64,000 nt of DNA, taken from the NCBI GenBank assembly GCA_015061145.1, contig SUXD01000002.1, forward strand, positions 62,001 to 126,000. The letters run 5' to 3'. Made by a program: the position numbers and the translations under genes. Origin of the DNA: Bacteroidales bacterium (lineage in GTDB: Bacteria > Bacteroidota > Bacteroidia > Bacteroidales > Paludibacteraceae). This document shows positions 26,185-36,400 of the stretch, piece after piece (within the stretch, counting starts at the first letter, position 1; each line of letters starts with the position of its first letter). The notes beneath the pieces were generated by a model. The model was not told the origin of the DNA, made no database searches, and was given only the letters and a program-made list of their open reading frames with translations.

Positions 26185-27015
26185 ATGACTAGAGAAGAAT
26201 TATTTGCCAACATTCAACGCAAGCGCTCATTTTTATGTGTCGGACTTGACACTGATGTAAATAAAATTCCCGAACATCTGTTCGACGAATCAAACGACCC
26301 TATTTTTGAATTCAACAAAGCGATTATTGACGCCACAGCCGACTTGTGCGTGGCATACAAACCAAATCTAGCTTTTTACGAAAGCATCGGCATGGCAGGC
26401 ATGGACATACTGGAACGCACCATTGAATATATCCGTGGGAAATATCCCGACCAATTCATCATTGCCGACGCAAAACGAGGAGATATAGGGAACACCTCGA
26501 CCATGTATGCGCGCGCCTTCTTCGGCGACATGAATGTGGACAGCGTGACCGTAGCGCCATATATGGGCGAAGACAGCGTGAAACCGTTTCTCGGTTACGA
26601 AGGGAAATGGGTGACACTGCTGGCACTCACCTCAAACAAAGGCGCATTCGATTTTCAGTTTATGGAAGACGCCAACGGCGAACGCCTTTTTGAAAAAGTG
26701 CTGAAAAAATCGAAAGAATGGGGCGACGAAAACAATATGATGTATGTGGTAGGAGCCACTAAAGCCGAGATGCTTGCAGATATCCGAAAAATTGTTCCAA
26801 ATAATTTCTTGTTAGTTCCTGGCGTTGGTGCACAAGGGGGAAGCTTGAGCGAAGTGGCACACAACGGCATGAACGCACAATGCGGACTGCTTGTAAACTC
26901 TTCCAGAGCCATCATTTATGCCGACAGTACAACAGAATACGCAACAAAAGCCAGAGAAGCTGCACAAAAAGTGCAACAAGAGATGGACGAGCTGCTGAAA
27001 GAAAAAGGGCTGTAA
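26185..27015 (+). CDS. pyrF: Orotidine 5'-phosphate decarboxylase
   Basis: Last step of UMP synthesis. The 276-aa protein is the longer (type 2) form: [13 protein letters not shown] at the N-terminus, the catalytic [14 protein letters not shown] with the Lys-Asp network, and [10 protein letters not shown] in the phosphate site. Start ATG 26185 follows a 71-base AT-rich gap after the tRNA. The next gene (Sua5/TsaC type) begins 4 bases after the stop. Confidence 0.95.
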   Translation: MTREELFANIQRKRSFLCVGLDTDVNKIPEHLFDESNDPIFEFNKAIIDATADLCVAYKPNLAFYESIGMAGMDILERTIEYIRGKYPDQFIIADAKRGDIGNTSTMYARAFFGDMNVDSVTVAPYMGEDSVKPFLGYEGKWVTLLALTSNKGAFDFQFMEDANGERLFEKVLKKSKEWGDENNMMYVVGATKAEMLADIRKIVPNNFLLVPGVGAQGGSLSEVAHNGMNAQCGLLVNSSRAIIYADSTTEYATKAREAAQKVQQEMDELLKEKGL

Positions 27016-27019
27016 GAAT

Positions 27020-27583
27020 ATGGAAGAAGAAGTAAAAAAAACGGTGGAAATTCTGCGGAAAGGCGGCGTTATCCTCTACCCCACCGACACTGTATGGGGA
27101 ATTGGGTGCGACGCCACCAATGAGGCTGCCGTGAAAAGGATTTACGAAATCAAGCGACGAGCTGACGAGAAATCGATGCTCGTCCTTGTTGACAATGCCG
27201 AACGCATCGGCGGATACGTAAAGGACGTACCGTCGCTGGCATACGATTTGGCAGAAATGAGCGAGAAACCGCTCACCATCATCTACCCTGGAGCCAAAAA
27301 CCTTGCGCAAAATCTTATTGCGCCCGATGGCAGCATCGGCATCCGCATCACGGGCGAAGCATTCTCGAAAGCGATCTGTTACCGATTGCAAAAACCGATT
27401 GTATCAACCTCGGCAAACATCAGCGGAGAACCGACAGCAGCCATTTTTCCCGACATCTCCGACGAGATAAAAAACGCTGTTGATTATATCGTGAGATACA
27501 GACAAAACGACAAAAAGAAAAGCGCTCCATCCAGTATCATAAAATTCAGTTCAGAAAATATCGTGGAAGTGATTAGAAAATAG
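27020..27583 (+). CDS. tsaC: L-threonylcarbamoyladenylate synthase
   Basis: Makes the threonylcarbamoyl-AMP used for t6A37 in tRNAs reading ANN codons. The 187-aa protein matches the single-domain YrdC/Sua5 type: LYPTDTVWGIGCDA, the substrate-lining KRRADEKSMLVLVDN, and STSANISGEPT. No Sua5 C-terminal domain is present, so the TsaC-type name fits. The start is 4 bases after pyrF and the stop 6 bases before the sugar transferase gene. It is probably co-transcribed with both. Confidence 0.92.
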   Translation: MEEEVKKTVEILRKGGVILYPTDTVWGIGCDATNEAAVKRIYEIKRRADEKSMLVLVDNAERIGGYVKDVPSLAYDLAEMSEKPLTIIYPGAKNLAQNLIAPDGSIGIRITGEAFSKAICYRLQKPIVSTSANISGEPTAAIFPDISDEIKNAVDYIVRYRQNDKKKSAPSSIIKFSSENIVEVIRK

Positions 27584-27589
27584 CGGCAC

Positions 27590-28921
27590 ATGAAAACAAG
27601 AAATTGGCAACTCGCAAAATATATCATAGCAGACTGCATTTCGATGACGGTCGCTTTTGTGGCATGCCAAATCCCACTTGTCAATTGCCTGCTGATAGCC
27701 TGTTTTTGGATTAGCGTATATTGGATTTCGGGTTATTATAACGAAGTGATGCACCGCTCGCGCTTAACGGAACTTATAACCACCATTGTCAGCATTACAC
27801 TAGGATACATCGTTATTGCCGCTGTGCTTTTATATATGCAACAGCCGTCGCTGGCGTTATTACAACATTTGCTCCAATATTTTGCCACACACCTCATCGC
27901 TACCTATACGCTGCGTTTCTCCATCACCCAGGAAATGCGGAACAGAATGAAAAGCGGTGATTTCTTTTTTAAAGCAGTTGTAGTCGGTACAGGCCGTAAT
28001 GCGCTGAATCTAGTTGAAAATATCGGCGTGAGAACAATCGGGTACATTGATGCGAAAGAGCGCCACGAAACGGTTGTAGATCATGACATGATTTTAGGCA
28101 ACATAGAACACCTTGTCCCAATAGTAAAAGAGAACAAGGCGGATGAAATAATAATTGCAACCGAAGAGGCTGACAACCAACTGATTTTCAATATTCTTAA
28201 AGAGGCATACACACTTGAAGCGGAAGTGAAGGTAATCGAATCGCTGCGCATTCTGCCACATGTGAACATGCCTGTTGACAGCATTATGGGGAATCCCTTC
28301 ATTTCGCTTTCGAAAAACAAAATGCCACATTGGCAACAGAATGTAAAACGTATTTTTGACATTTGTTTTTCGCTTGTAGCGCTGACGGCAGCCGCTCCTC
28401 TGATGCTTTTTATCGCTCTGCTTATAAAAGCCACATCAAAGGGTCCGGTCTTCTATCTTCAGGAACGAATAGGGCATCACGGACATAAATTCAACATCAT
28501 CAAATTCCGTTCCATGCACACCGATGCAGAACAGAATGTTCCGTTGCTCTCGTCTGAAGACGACAAGCGCATCACTAAAGTCGGACGCACATTGCGGCGC
28601 TTCCGTCTGGATGAATTGCCGCAGTTTCTGAATGTATTGCGAGGCGATATGTCCATAGTCGGTTATCGACCGGAAAGAGCATATTTTGTTGATAAAATTT
28701 CAGAAAAATCGCCGGAATATCATCTTTTATTGCGAATTTTGCCAGGTATTACCTCGTGGGGAATGGTGAAATACGGATACGCCACTTCGGTGGAGAAAAT
28801 GGCTGAGCGACTGCAATATGACATTATGTATATAGAAAATTGCTCAATTTTGATTGATATTAAGATTTTGATTCATACCTTTATCATCATTTTCAGAGGC
28901 AGAGAAATAATTAAGCGATAA
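27590..28921 (+). CDS. Undecaprenyl-phosphate sugar phosphotransferase (exopolysaccharide)
   Basis: A 443-aa polyprenyl glycosylphosphotransferase that starts polysaccharide repeat units on the lipid carrier. The N-terminal 130 residues hold four or so membrane segments. Next comes a CoA-binding-like soluble domain (AVVVGTGRNALNLVENIG), then another membrane helix (ICFSLVALTAAAPLMLFIALL). The conserved catalytic C-terminus has KGPVFYLQERIG, IIKFRSMHTDAE, RLDELPQFLNVLRGDMSIVG and RPE. Sugar specificity cannot be read from sequence. No capsule gene cluster is adjacent here, so it may serve a dispersed polysaccharide pathway. Confidence 0.9.
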   Translation: MKTRNWQLAKYIIADCISMTVAFVACQIPLVNCLLIACFWISVYWISGYYNEVMHRSRLTELITTIVSITLGYIVIAAVLLYMQQPSLALLQHLLQYFATHLIATYTLRFSITQEMRNRMKSGDFFFKAVVVGTGRNALNLVENIGVRTIGYIDAKERHETVVDHDMILGNIEHLVPIVKENKADEIIIATEEADNQLIFNILKEAYTLEAEVKVIESLRILPHVNMPVDSIMGNPFISLSKNKMPHWQQNVKRIFDICFSLVALTAAAPLMLFIALLIKATSKGPVFYLQERIGHHGHKFNIIKFRSMHTDAEQNVPLLSSEDDKRITKVGRTLRRFRLDELPQFLNVLRGDMSIVGYRPERAYFVDKISEKSPEYHLLLRILPGITSWGMVKYGYATSVEKMAERLQYDIMYIENCSILIDIKILIHTFIIIFRGREIIKR

Positions 28922-28922
28922 A

Positions 28923-30689
28923 GTGAACATTATTGACAAAATAATCATTTGGCGCGAAAAGCACATCAAGGAAAAGACATTCGTTCTTATCCTTAGTCTT
29001 TTTGTGGGTTTTTTCACAGCCATCGCCGCTTTCATCCTTAAATCTCTCGTACACTTCATCCAAACTTTTCTCACGCAGAATTTCAACCTTGAAGGCGTAA
29101 ACTACCTGTATTTGGTTTATCCTATCATTGGCATTTTCTTCGCTTGGGCCTTTGTCTATTTTATTGTGAAAGACGACATCAGCCATGGAGTGACAAAAAT
29201 CCTATATTTCATCTCACAACGGCAAAGCCGCATCAAACGGCACAATGTATGGACATCGGTGGTGGCCAGTTCCATCACCATCGGATTCGGAGGTTCGGTA
29301 GGAGCCGAGGCGCCTATGGTGCTTACAGGCTCGGCCATTGGCTCAAATGTGGGCAGCATGTTCAAGATGAACCACAAGACATTGCAAACGCTCATTGGAT
29401 GCGGTGCAGCCGCAGCATTGGCCGCCATATTCAAAGCGCCCATCGCTGGTGTGCTTTTCACATTGGAAGTGCTGATGCTCGACTTGACGCTCTCCTCTGT
29501 CGTTCCGTTGCTGATATGCGCCGTCACAGCCACCTCAACCTCCTACATATTGTCCGGCTCGCAACCGGTGTTCGACTTTGTTGTGAACGAGCCTTTTTCC
29601 GTGTCACGCATTCCGTACATCGTGCTGCTCGGACTTTTTTGCGGTTTCGTGTCGCTCTATTTCACACGCGGCATGAACTGGATGGAGGACATTTTCCGAA
29701 AATTGGCTTCGCCATATAAGAAAATGGCATTCGGAGGCATAATCCTTAGTGTGCTGATTTTCCTTTTTCCCTCGCTCTACGGCGAAGGTTACGACACAAT
29801 TGAATATCTGCTCGGCAATCATCCGGAGAATGTGACAAACGGAAGTATTTTCCGCAATTTCGACCATGGATGGCTGCTCGTGGCGTACCTAGGGTTGGTG
29901 GTCATTTTCAAGATATTCGCCTCTTGTGCAACCAATGGCTCGGGAGGTACGGGAGGTATTTTCGCGCCGAGTCTGTTCATGGGATGCATTTCTGGATTCA
30001 TTCTGGCAAAATGCATAAACTTATCGGGAATAGCCGACATGCCCGAAGAAAACTTTGCCTTGGCCGGCATGGCTGGCGTGATGGCAGGCGTGATGCATTC
30101 TCCGCTGACAGCCATCTTCCTTATCGCCGAACTCACCGGCGGATACACACTGTTCATGACATTGATGATTACTGCCGTAATCTCTTACATCACTATACTG
30201 ATATTTGAGCCTTACAGCTTGTACGCCATGCGTCTGGCAAAGAAAGGCGAACTGATCACACATCACAAAGACAAAGCCGTGCTCACTATGCTCAAAATGG
30301 GCAATGTTATTGAGAAAGACTTTCAAACTGTAGCACCAGAACAATCGTTGGGCGAATTGGTAAAAATCATTTCTGCCTCGCACCGCAACCTGTTTCCTGT
30401 AGTGGACTACAACGGTAAGCTGATGGGTATTGTGCAACTCGACGACATCCGCAACATTATGTTTCGTCCGATGCTCTATTCACGATTCAAAGTGGAGCAA
30501 CTGATGACTGCTCCACCCGCCTTTGTAAACGAAGACGCCACCATGGAGAAAGTGATGGAACTCTTTGAAAGCACCAACGCATGGAACTTGCCCGTGATTG
30601 ACAAAGACGGGAAATATGTAGGGTTCGTATCAAAATCAAAAATCTTTAACTCTTACCGAAGTGTATTAGTACACTTTTCGGAAGAATAA
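28923..30689 (+). CDS. ClC-type chloride channel/antiporter with CBS pair
   Basis: A 588-aa membrane protein with the ClC core (about ten hydrophobic segments up to residue 430) and two CBS domains (about 455-585). The signature regions are GGSVGAEAPMVLTG and GGTGGIFAPSLFMG. Glu129 in GAEAP corresponds to the gating glutamate of proton-coupled antiporters, so exchange of Cl- for H+ is likely. The start is GTG at 28923, one base after the stop of the sugar transferase. CBS domains suggest control by adenosine nucleotides. A 6S-like RNA candidate lies downstream. Confidence 0.92.
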   Translation: MNIIDKIIIWREKHIKEKTFVLILSLFVGFFTAIAAFILKSLVHFIQTFLTQNFNLEGVNYLYLVYPIIGIFFAWAFVYFIVKDDISHGVTKILYFISQRQSRIKRHNVWTSVVASSITIGFGGSVGAEAPMVLTGSAIGSNVGSMFKMNHKTLQTLIGCGAAAALAAIFKAPIAGVLFTLEVLMLDLTLSSVVPLLICAVTATSTSYILSGSQPVFDFVVNEPFSVSRIPYIVLLGLFCGFVSLYFTRGMNWMEDIFRKLASPYKKMAFGGIILSVLIFLFPSLYGEGYDTIEYLLGNHPENVTNGSIFRNFDHGWLLVAYLGLVVIFKIFASCATNGSGGTGGIFAPSLFMGCISGFILAKCINLSGIADMPEENFALAGMAGVMAGVMHSPLTAIFLIAELTGGYTLFMTLMITAVISYITILIFEPYSLYAMRLAKKGELITHHKDKAVLTMLKMGNVIEKDFQTVAPEQSLGELVKIISASHRNLFPVVDYNGKLMGIVQLDDIRNIMFRPMLYSRFKVEQLMTAPPAFVNEDATMEKVMELFESTNAWNLPVIDKDGKYVGFVSKSKIFNSYRSVLVHFSEE

Positions 30690-30807
30690 GTACCGTGAAA
30701 TTATTATCTATTTGCATTATAAAAAATATAAAGATATTGCCTATGAAAAATTAGCGTAGATTTACGCACATCATGAAATATTGAAAAAAGCGTTAAAAGC
30801 TATTTAC

Positions 30808-30985
30808 TTGACATTTTGAAATCTGGACAATTTCAAACAATTGAACAAATCAAGGGAAATGCGATTTGACGCTCATGCAGTTTCTCTGCGTGGGCTTTTG
30901 TTCGTATAAATTTGATTTGTTCAAGGTTGTCCAGAACCTCAAAATGTCAAATGAAGCGAGAATACAAAGTGCCTGCGCTTTTTTT
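30808..30985 (+). ncRNA. Candidate 6S-like structured RNA
   Basis: The 359-base gap 30690-31048 contains a long imperfect hairpin. Three stems pair left with right: TTGACATTTTGA with TCAAAATGTCAA (12 bp), TCTGGACAA with TTGTCCAGA (9 bp), TTGAACAAATCAA with TTGATTTGTTCAA (13 bp). Inside is an open bubble of about 16 bases on each side, capped by a hairpin GCTCATGCAG / CTGCGTGGGC containing two G-U pairs. A T-run terminator (AGCG...CGCTTTTTTT, 30979-30985) follows. Stem, large bubble, terminal hairpin and about 180 nt are the 6S RNA architecture. No protein frame explains it. No exact -7 box was found upstream. A MITE-like inverted repeat is the alternative. Confidence 0.55.
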
Positions 30986-31048
30986 ATGTGCGTAAAAAAC
31001 TCTCTAACTAAGGCACAAGATTTACAATGTTTACTAAAATTTAACTAT

Positions 31049-31603
31049 ATGAAAAAAACAAACTTTTTTATTCTTGTAACCTCATTTATGTTTTGTTCTT
31101 GCATAACAAAAACCCCTGTAGCTGATTTAAATATGGTTTCAACCAGAAATATTAACAGCAACACAGAATACGAACTGCTATCTTCCTATCAAGGCAGTAC
31201 AAAGAAAGAAGTTAAATCGACTTTCAAAGAAGCAAAGAAAAACAAAAAACAAATGCCAAAAGGAAGTAAAAAAGAAAAAATTGTGTGGAATATTGAAGAT
31301 GCAATTAACCGCACTATCAAAACTGTTCCTGGAGGAGAATACATGATGAATTGTAAAATTTATCTTGTAAAAAAAGGTGTAAAAAGACTTTTTGCATGCG
31401 AAGGAGATGTCTGGGGAGTAAAGACTGGAGAATTTCACGGATGGAAACAAGGAGACAAACTGACCTACAAAAAATTCGGAAAATATTTATATGGTGAATT
31501 TGTAGGACATAAAGACTTTATGAACTGTCTTATTAAAAACACAGATGGGAAAATCATCGAAGTTAAATATACTGACATCGTTAAAACAGAAGAAAGCAAA
31601 TGA
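31049..31603 (+). CDS. Lipoprotein, unknown function
   Basis: A 184-aa lipoprotein from ATG 31049 (signal VTSFMFCSC). A longer in-frame start at 30866 would run through the structured RNA and lacks protein-like features, so it is rejected. The mature part is Lys-rich (KEVKSTFKEAKKNKKQMPKG) with a C-terminal beta-rich segment (KLTYKKFGKYLYGEFVG). No known domain recognised. The gene is AT-rich. It stands alone between the ncRNA and a bidirectional terminator. Confidence 0.65.
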   Translation: MKKTNFFILVTSFMFCSCITKTPVADLNMVSTRNINSNTEYELLSSYQGSTKKEVKSTFKEAKKNKKQMPKGSKKEKIVWNIEDAINRTIKTVPGGEYMMNCKIYLVKKGVKRLFACEGDVWGVKTGEFHGWKQGDKLTYKKFGKYLYGEFVGHKDFMNCLIKNTDGKIIEVKYTDIVKTEESK

Positions 31604-31611
31604 CAAAAACA

Positions 31612-31645
31612 ATAAAAGATAACGGGATACCCGTTATCTTTTATC
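31612..31645. terminator. Bidirectional terminator
   Basis: A perfect palindrome, AAAAGATAACGGG / CCCGTTATCTTTT with loop ATA, flanked by A and T runs on both sides. It lies between convergent genes (31049-31603 plus, 31667-33424 minus) and can end both transcripts. Confidence 0.85.
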
Positions 31646-31666
31646 CAATGTTACTACTATTATTGT

Positions 31667-33424
31667 TTAAAACGACAGCACCATTCCTGCCATAAAGTTG
31701 AAGCGCTGGCTGTTGTATCCGTACCATATATGATAGTTTTGGGCAAGGATATTATTAAGTTTGGCATAAAACGAAAGCCAGCTGTTCAATTCATAAACTC
31801 CCTCAAGATTGATGTCAAAAACAGGGTCTAATTTCACTGCTTTTTCATCAGCGCCCTTTGCATATCTTGCACCATACATATATGCATTGAGCGCAAGTCG
31901 GATATCGTCATTGACACGATAAGTGGCGCTCAAATCTATTTTCCAGTCGGGACGATGCCACGCTTTCGCCTGCTCGTCAAGCGCCCAATGGTAATAGTTA
32001 CCTTCGAGCATCACCTCCACACGCTTCTGCCAGTTGTAGGCGAGCGCCGCTCCTGCAGTAAGCAGGTTCACATTGTCTTTGACAAAAGAAAAGGTATTGT
32101 CGTAAGCATAAAAGTTATTGACTGTATCTGCATGATTGACGAAGAAATAATCGTCCTGCAACATTTTATATCCTGCAGAAACATTAAAAATCAAGTCATT
32201 ATATATCTTTGTTTTAAAACCAATAGAAGCATCTATAGGAACATAAGTGTTCTCCACTTGACAATCGGGGCGGAAGTAACGGTTTTCCTCAAAGACACGC
32301 TTCATTGTGTTATTCTTCAGATCGCCGGTCACGTTGGCATAAAAGTAGAAAATATCACGCACCAAAGCCACCTTTGCATCCACATCAGGCGAGAAGGCTA
32401 CAGAAGGTTCTCTATTGAAAGTAAACGCACCTTTAAAGCCTATTTTCACATGCCAGGTCTCACCTTTAATTCTATAAAAAGGCGCTACGCGCAAAATGCC
32501 ATACGAATCGAACTGTTCTTCGGGCATATTGCTGAAAAACGGACCATTAGCAGCCGGCGAATTATAAACAACACCTTCAAATTTAAAGTCGCTGCCAATA
32601 TCATATCTGTCGCGGCTGCGATTCAGCCCGCCGCTTATATTCATCCAGTGCTCCGACAAGCCCGTATAAGTCTTCGTAAGGTCGTAACCTGCATTTGCAT
32701 AATAATCAATGGCAGCCACACGCTTATTGGAAACGATGCCGGCACTGAAACTAAAGAAATTATGCGCATCACGATTGTGCCGAGGACGCAAGTCGACACC
32801 AACAACCGCATTCTCTTCATCGCCATACAGCACATCGTTTTTCAGACTGTCCAACCCATAATAATTAAAATCGTTGCGTGCATACGAGGCGTCAAGCGAG
32901 AACTGCAACGGCACAAAATTCTTTTCAAATCCCAGAGCCAGACTGTTAGTCATATTTTTGGCGCGCACTTTTTCGTCGTTGTCAAGTTTCACTTTCCCAA
33001 ACGATGACAGATGGTTGTAAAACACATCGAAAAGCATATCGTTCTTACGAACAATGGGAGCATAAAAATCGCCAAGGAATGAAGTGTAATTTCCTGCACC
33101 TATGCGTGCATAACCTTCGCGCAAATATTGCTGCTGCCTGATTTTCTTAATGGTAGCGGCAGGCAGTTGCCTTAAATCGAACTGCGCGCTCTCAAGAGGC
33201 GTTGTCCACGAGTCGTAGTTCACTTCCACTTTCGACGGCTGTTCTGAAACTTCCGGTTTTGGCAATGTGTTTATTTTGCCTGCATCTTTAATTTTCGGAG
33301 TGTATTCTCGCACAATGTCGATATCGCGCGTAAAAACAGTATCGGCATCAACAGACTGCGCCGAAACAACAGGGACAAACAATGTCGCGCAAAGCGGCAG
33401 AATTATTTTTCTATAGCTCTTCAT
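31667..33424 (-). CDS. TonB-receptor-like outer-membrane protein
   Basis: A large barrel protein, 585 aa from ATG 33424 (MKSYRKIILPLCATLFVP, signal ending VSAQ). A longer frame to 33460 only adds residues overlapping the upstream gene. The mature N-terminus has DIDIVREYTPKIKDAGKINTLP and then many amphipathic strands ending FNFMAGMVLSF. The barrel resembles TonB-dependent receptors without a recognisable plug. It overlaps the 1023-aa TPR gene by 14 bases, so the two are translationally coupled. This pairing suggests an outer-membrane complex with the TPR protein. Confidence 0.8.
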   Translation of the reverse strand: MKSYRKIILPLCATLFVPVVSAQSVDADTVFTRDIDIVREYTPKIKDAGKINTLPKPEVSEQPSKVEVNYDSWTTPLESAQFDLRQLPAATIKKIRQQQYLREGYARIGAGNYTSFLGDFYAPIVRKNDMLFDVFYNHLSSFGKVKLDNDEKVRAKNMTNSLALGFEKNFVPLQFSLDASYARNDFNYYGLDSLKNDVLYGDEENAVVGVDLRPRHNRDAHNFFSFSAGIVSNKRVAAIDYYANAGYDLTKTYTGLSEHWMNISGGLNRSRDRYDIGSDFKFEGVVYNSPAANGPFFSNMPEEQFDSYGILRVAPFYRIKGETWHVKIGFKGAFTFNREPSVAFSPDVDAKVALVRDIFYFYANVTGDLKNNTMKRVFEENRYFRPDCQVENTYVPIDASIGFKTKIYNDLIFNVSAGYKMLQDDYFFVNHADTVNNFYAYDNTFSFVKDNVNLLTAGAALAYNWQKRVEVMLEGNYYHWALDEQAKAWHRPDWKIDLSATYRVNDDIRLALNAYMYGARYAKGADEKAVKLDPVFDINLEGVYELNSWLSFYAKLNNILAQNYHIWYGYNSQRFNFMAGMVLSF

Positions 33425-36400
33425 TTTCTTGCTGGATATTTTCATTTTCGTCTGTAACATCTATGATGATGGATTTTTTCTCACGCATTTCTATCTCGTT
33501 CAGCCGTACCGAAATCATTTCCTGAATAGACTCGTCCTGCGTATAGTTCTCTTTCAAGCTCAAAAGATATTGCTTGGCCTGGAAATCGTCGTTTCTGCTG
33601 AGATAAATATCAGACAACAACACAAAGCAACGCGCCAGCCAATAAGGATACGGTGTGTTCTTGTCGATAAAATCGAAAATAATTTTCTCTGCTTTCTCGC
33701 TGTCGCCATTCATGAAATAATAATTGGCAAGCAAGTAATTGCTCTCTGCGCCATAGGCGTGACGGGTTTCGTACGAAAGTTCTGCAAGGTCAGGCACTGC
33801 CGAAGCCTGGTCGTCAAGCGCAATATAGGCCTTGGCGCGTCTGTATCGTACTTCGCGCGCCACCTCAACATCTATTCTTGGGTCGGTTATCATTTCATCA
33901 GCAATAGATATCACTTGCACATTATCATCCAAAAATGCAGAACAACGAAGCACACCCAGACGAGCCGCCAGCAAATCTTCATATTCTTCCGACATAAGTT
34001 TCAGTTTTTTGAAATACTGCAAAGCCTCACCGTAATTCTTCTCGTCATAACAGATTTCGGCCAAGCGCGACACAATAATTTTCTCGTAAGGCGAAGGCGA
34101 CTGTGCCATGCTCATATAAACTTTTTTAGCTTCTGTACGGTTATTCGTCGCATAATAACAATCAGCCATGCTGAATGCCGCCTTTTGCGCATAAACGCCA
34201 TTCGGGAATTTGTTCAGATAAGTCTTGAAAGATTGCGCGGCATCCAAAAGATTGCCCATGAGGTATTGTCTTTCGGCCACCGTATAATACAAGGAATCTT
34301 CGCGTTCTGCAGTAACATTCTCCTGACGACCTATCTTCTTCATATAAGCGGTATAGGCATCCAGATTGTTAGTCTGTACATAGCATTTTTCCAGCGATTC
34401 GATAGCCGTAGCCGCTTCTTCGCTGTTTGGATAATGCGACACCACAAGCTTATATGTTTCAATAGCCTCTTCGTAGCGGTTTTGGTTGTAATAAAGCATG
34501 CCTTTCTGCAACATGCCTTTGCGTGCCAGACTGCTAGTAGGATAGGCATCATAGAGTTTTGTGTAAGCCTCGCGCGCCTTTTCATAATTTTCCAGCATCA
34601 TATAAGAATGTCCTATTTCATACATTGCGTCATCGCAATACTCTGATTTCGGGAAATTTTCGGTCAGCTGCAACAAGGTGGAAATCTTTCCGTTGTAATC
34701 TTTCTGCAACCCTTTGACAAAAGCCTGCTGAAATACCGAATAATCTGTTCCTGTCTGTTTCGTATCGGCAGCTTGCGTGTAATATTTCTGCGCCGAAGCA
34801 AACTCACGGTTAATGAAGTAGCAGTCACCGACTCTGTTTTCGGCATCGATATAAGTCGCCTTTTTGTGATTGCTCTCTATGTTCAGATATTTGAGGAAAG
34901 ACGACAGTGCCGATTCGTATTTCTTTTCGTTGAAGTATGCATAACCTATATTATAGTATGCCAGATTGAACTCTTTAGTCGAGCGTGCGCCCGCCGACAT
35001 CAAAAATGCCTCGTAATCGGTGCGGCACTGCGCATATTTTGCTTGCTTGTAATAACAATCGGCACGCCAATATCTGGCTTGCGCAGCAGTTTTCGGATCG
35101 TACGACGCATAGGCCAGCGACTGAGTGAATTTGTCAGCCGCTTCTTCGTATTTTCCTGCCACAAAAGAGTTTATGCCCATATTGTAGAGCACGCGCTGCT
35201 TCGCTTCATAAATTTTAGGCGAGGGGCGCTTGATTTTTTCTATTGATTGATAGGCTGCCTCATAATTGTTTGTAGTCAGATAAACCGACACCAGATAGTT
35301 GTAAACCTCATCCGTCCGTTTCGAATCGGGATATTTCTCCAGGAATTTCTCAAATGCCTTTACCGATTCGTTAAACGGAGAGAACGACAGTTCGTATGTT
35401 GCCAAAGCGTAATTGTACAACGCCTCTTCCTGTATTGTTTTGTCATAATCCATCAATGAAGCACGTTCGAAAGCCATTCGTGCCTGTGCCTTCTCGTTCA
35501 TTTTCAGATAGCAGATGCCCAAATGCAAAAATGCGTTCTGCGACATTTCGTCATCCTCGGTAGTCGTTTTCGACAGACTTTTTACTGCATTGTCGCAATC
35601 GCCCTCGTTGTAATACGAAATTCCGAGCAAATACATTTCGTTGCGCACCACTTGGGGCGCTTTTGCTTGATATTTCGACAGATATTCTATCGTTTTTTTG
35701 TAGTCTTTGCGCTGATAGTAGCATTCACCCAATATCCTGTAAATCTCGAGATTGTTCTCATTATTCGGGTTTTTCTTGAGCAAATCCTCCGCCAGAGGCA
35801 TCAATTCGTCATATTTCTTTTGCTGATAGTAAATCTGCACAATATAATATGGCACAAAATCCTTGTATTCGGGGTCGTCTTTCACTTTCAAGAAACCGGC
35901 CAGCGCCTTTTCGTAATGCTTTTGCGTATATTCTGTATATGCGTAATAATAATTTGCCGCACTTTCGTATTTAGTGTGCTGTCCAATCAACTTGCCGAAA
36001 TAATAGCGGCTGTTCGGATAATCTTTCAACTGCAGCAGCGTATAGGCATAACGAAATTCGTAATCGTAGCGGGCGTTGCCTAACAGTTTAGACTCGTTCA
36101 CTTTCGCAAACCAAAGTTTCGCCTCCTTAAAATTGCGCTGTTCGTAAGTGAGTGTTCCCAACATGAACGCTGTCTGGTCGTAAAATGACGTATAAGAATA
36201 GTCATCCATATACGCTTTCAGCATATAATAAGCGTTGTCATTGCGCAATTCGTAAGCGTTAGCCGCCAGCAAATACATCGTCTCCTGCACTGTCTCCGAA
36301 AGCGGTTTGTCCGACAATTCGAGGTACTTTTCCAACGAATTCGACGAGGCCGCATATTTTTTCTGCGCGTGAAGCACTTTCCCCTCATTGAAATATCTTT

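Noticed and set aside
30866..31048. In-frame N-terminal extension of the lipoprotein at 31049
   Set aside because: It would translate the structured RNA and bury the lipoprotein signal at residue 62.
33429..34646. Plus-strand frame of 405 aa, and one of 350 aa at 31955-33007
   Set aside because: Antisense to the TPR and outer-membrane protein genes; hydrophobic, His/Arg/Ile-rich translation typical of antisense, with no family resemblance.
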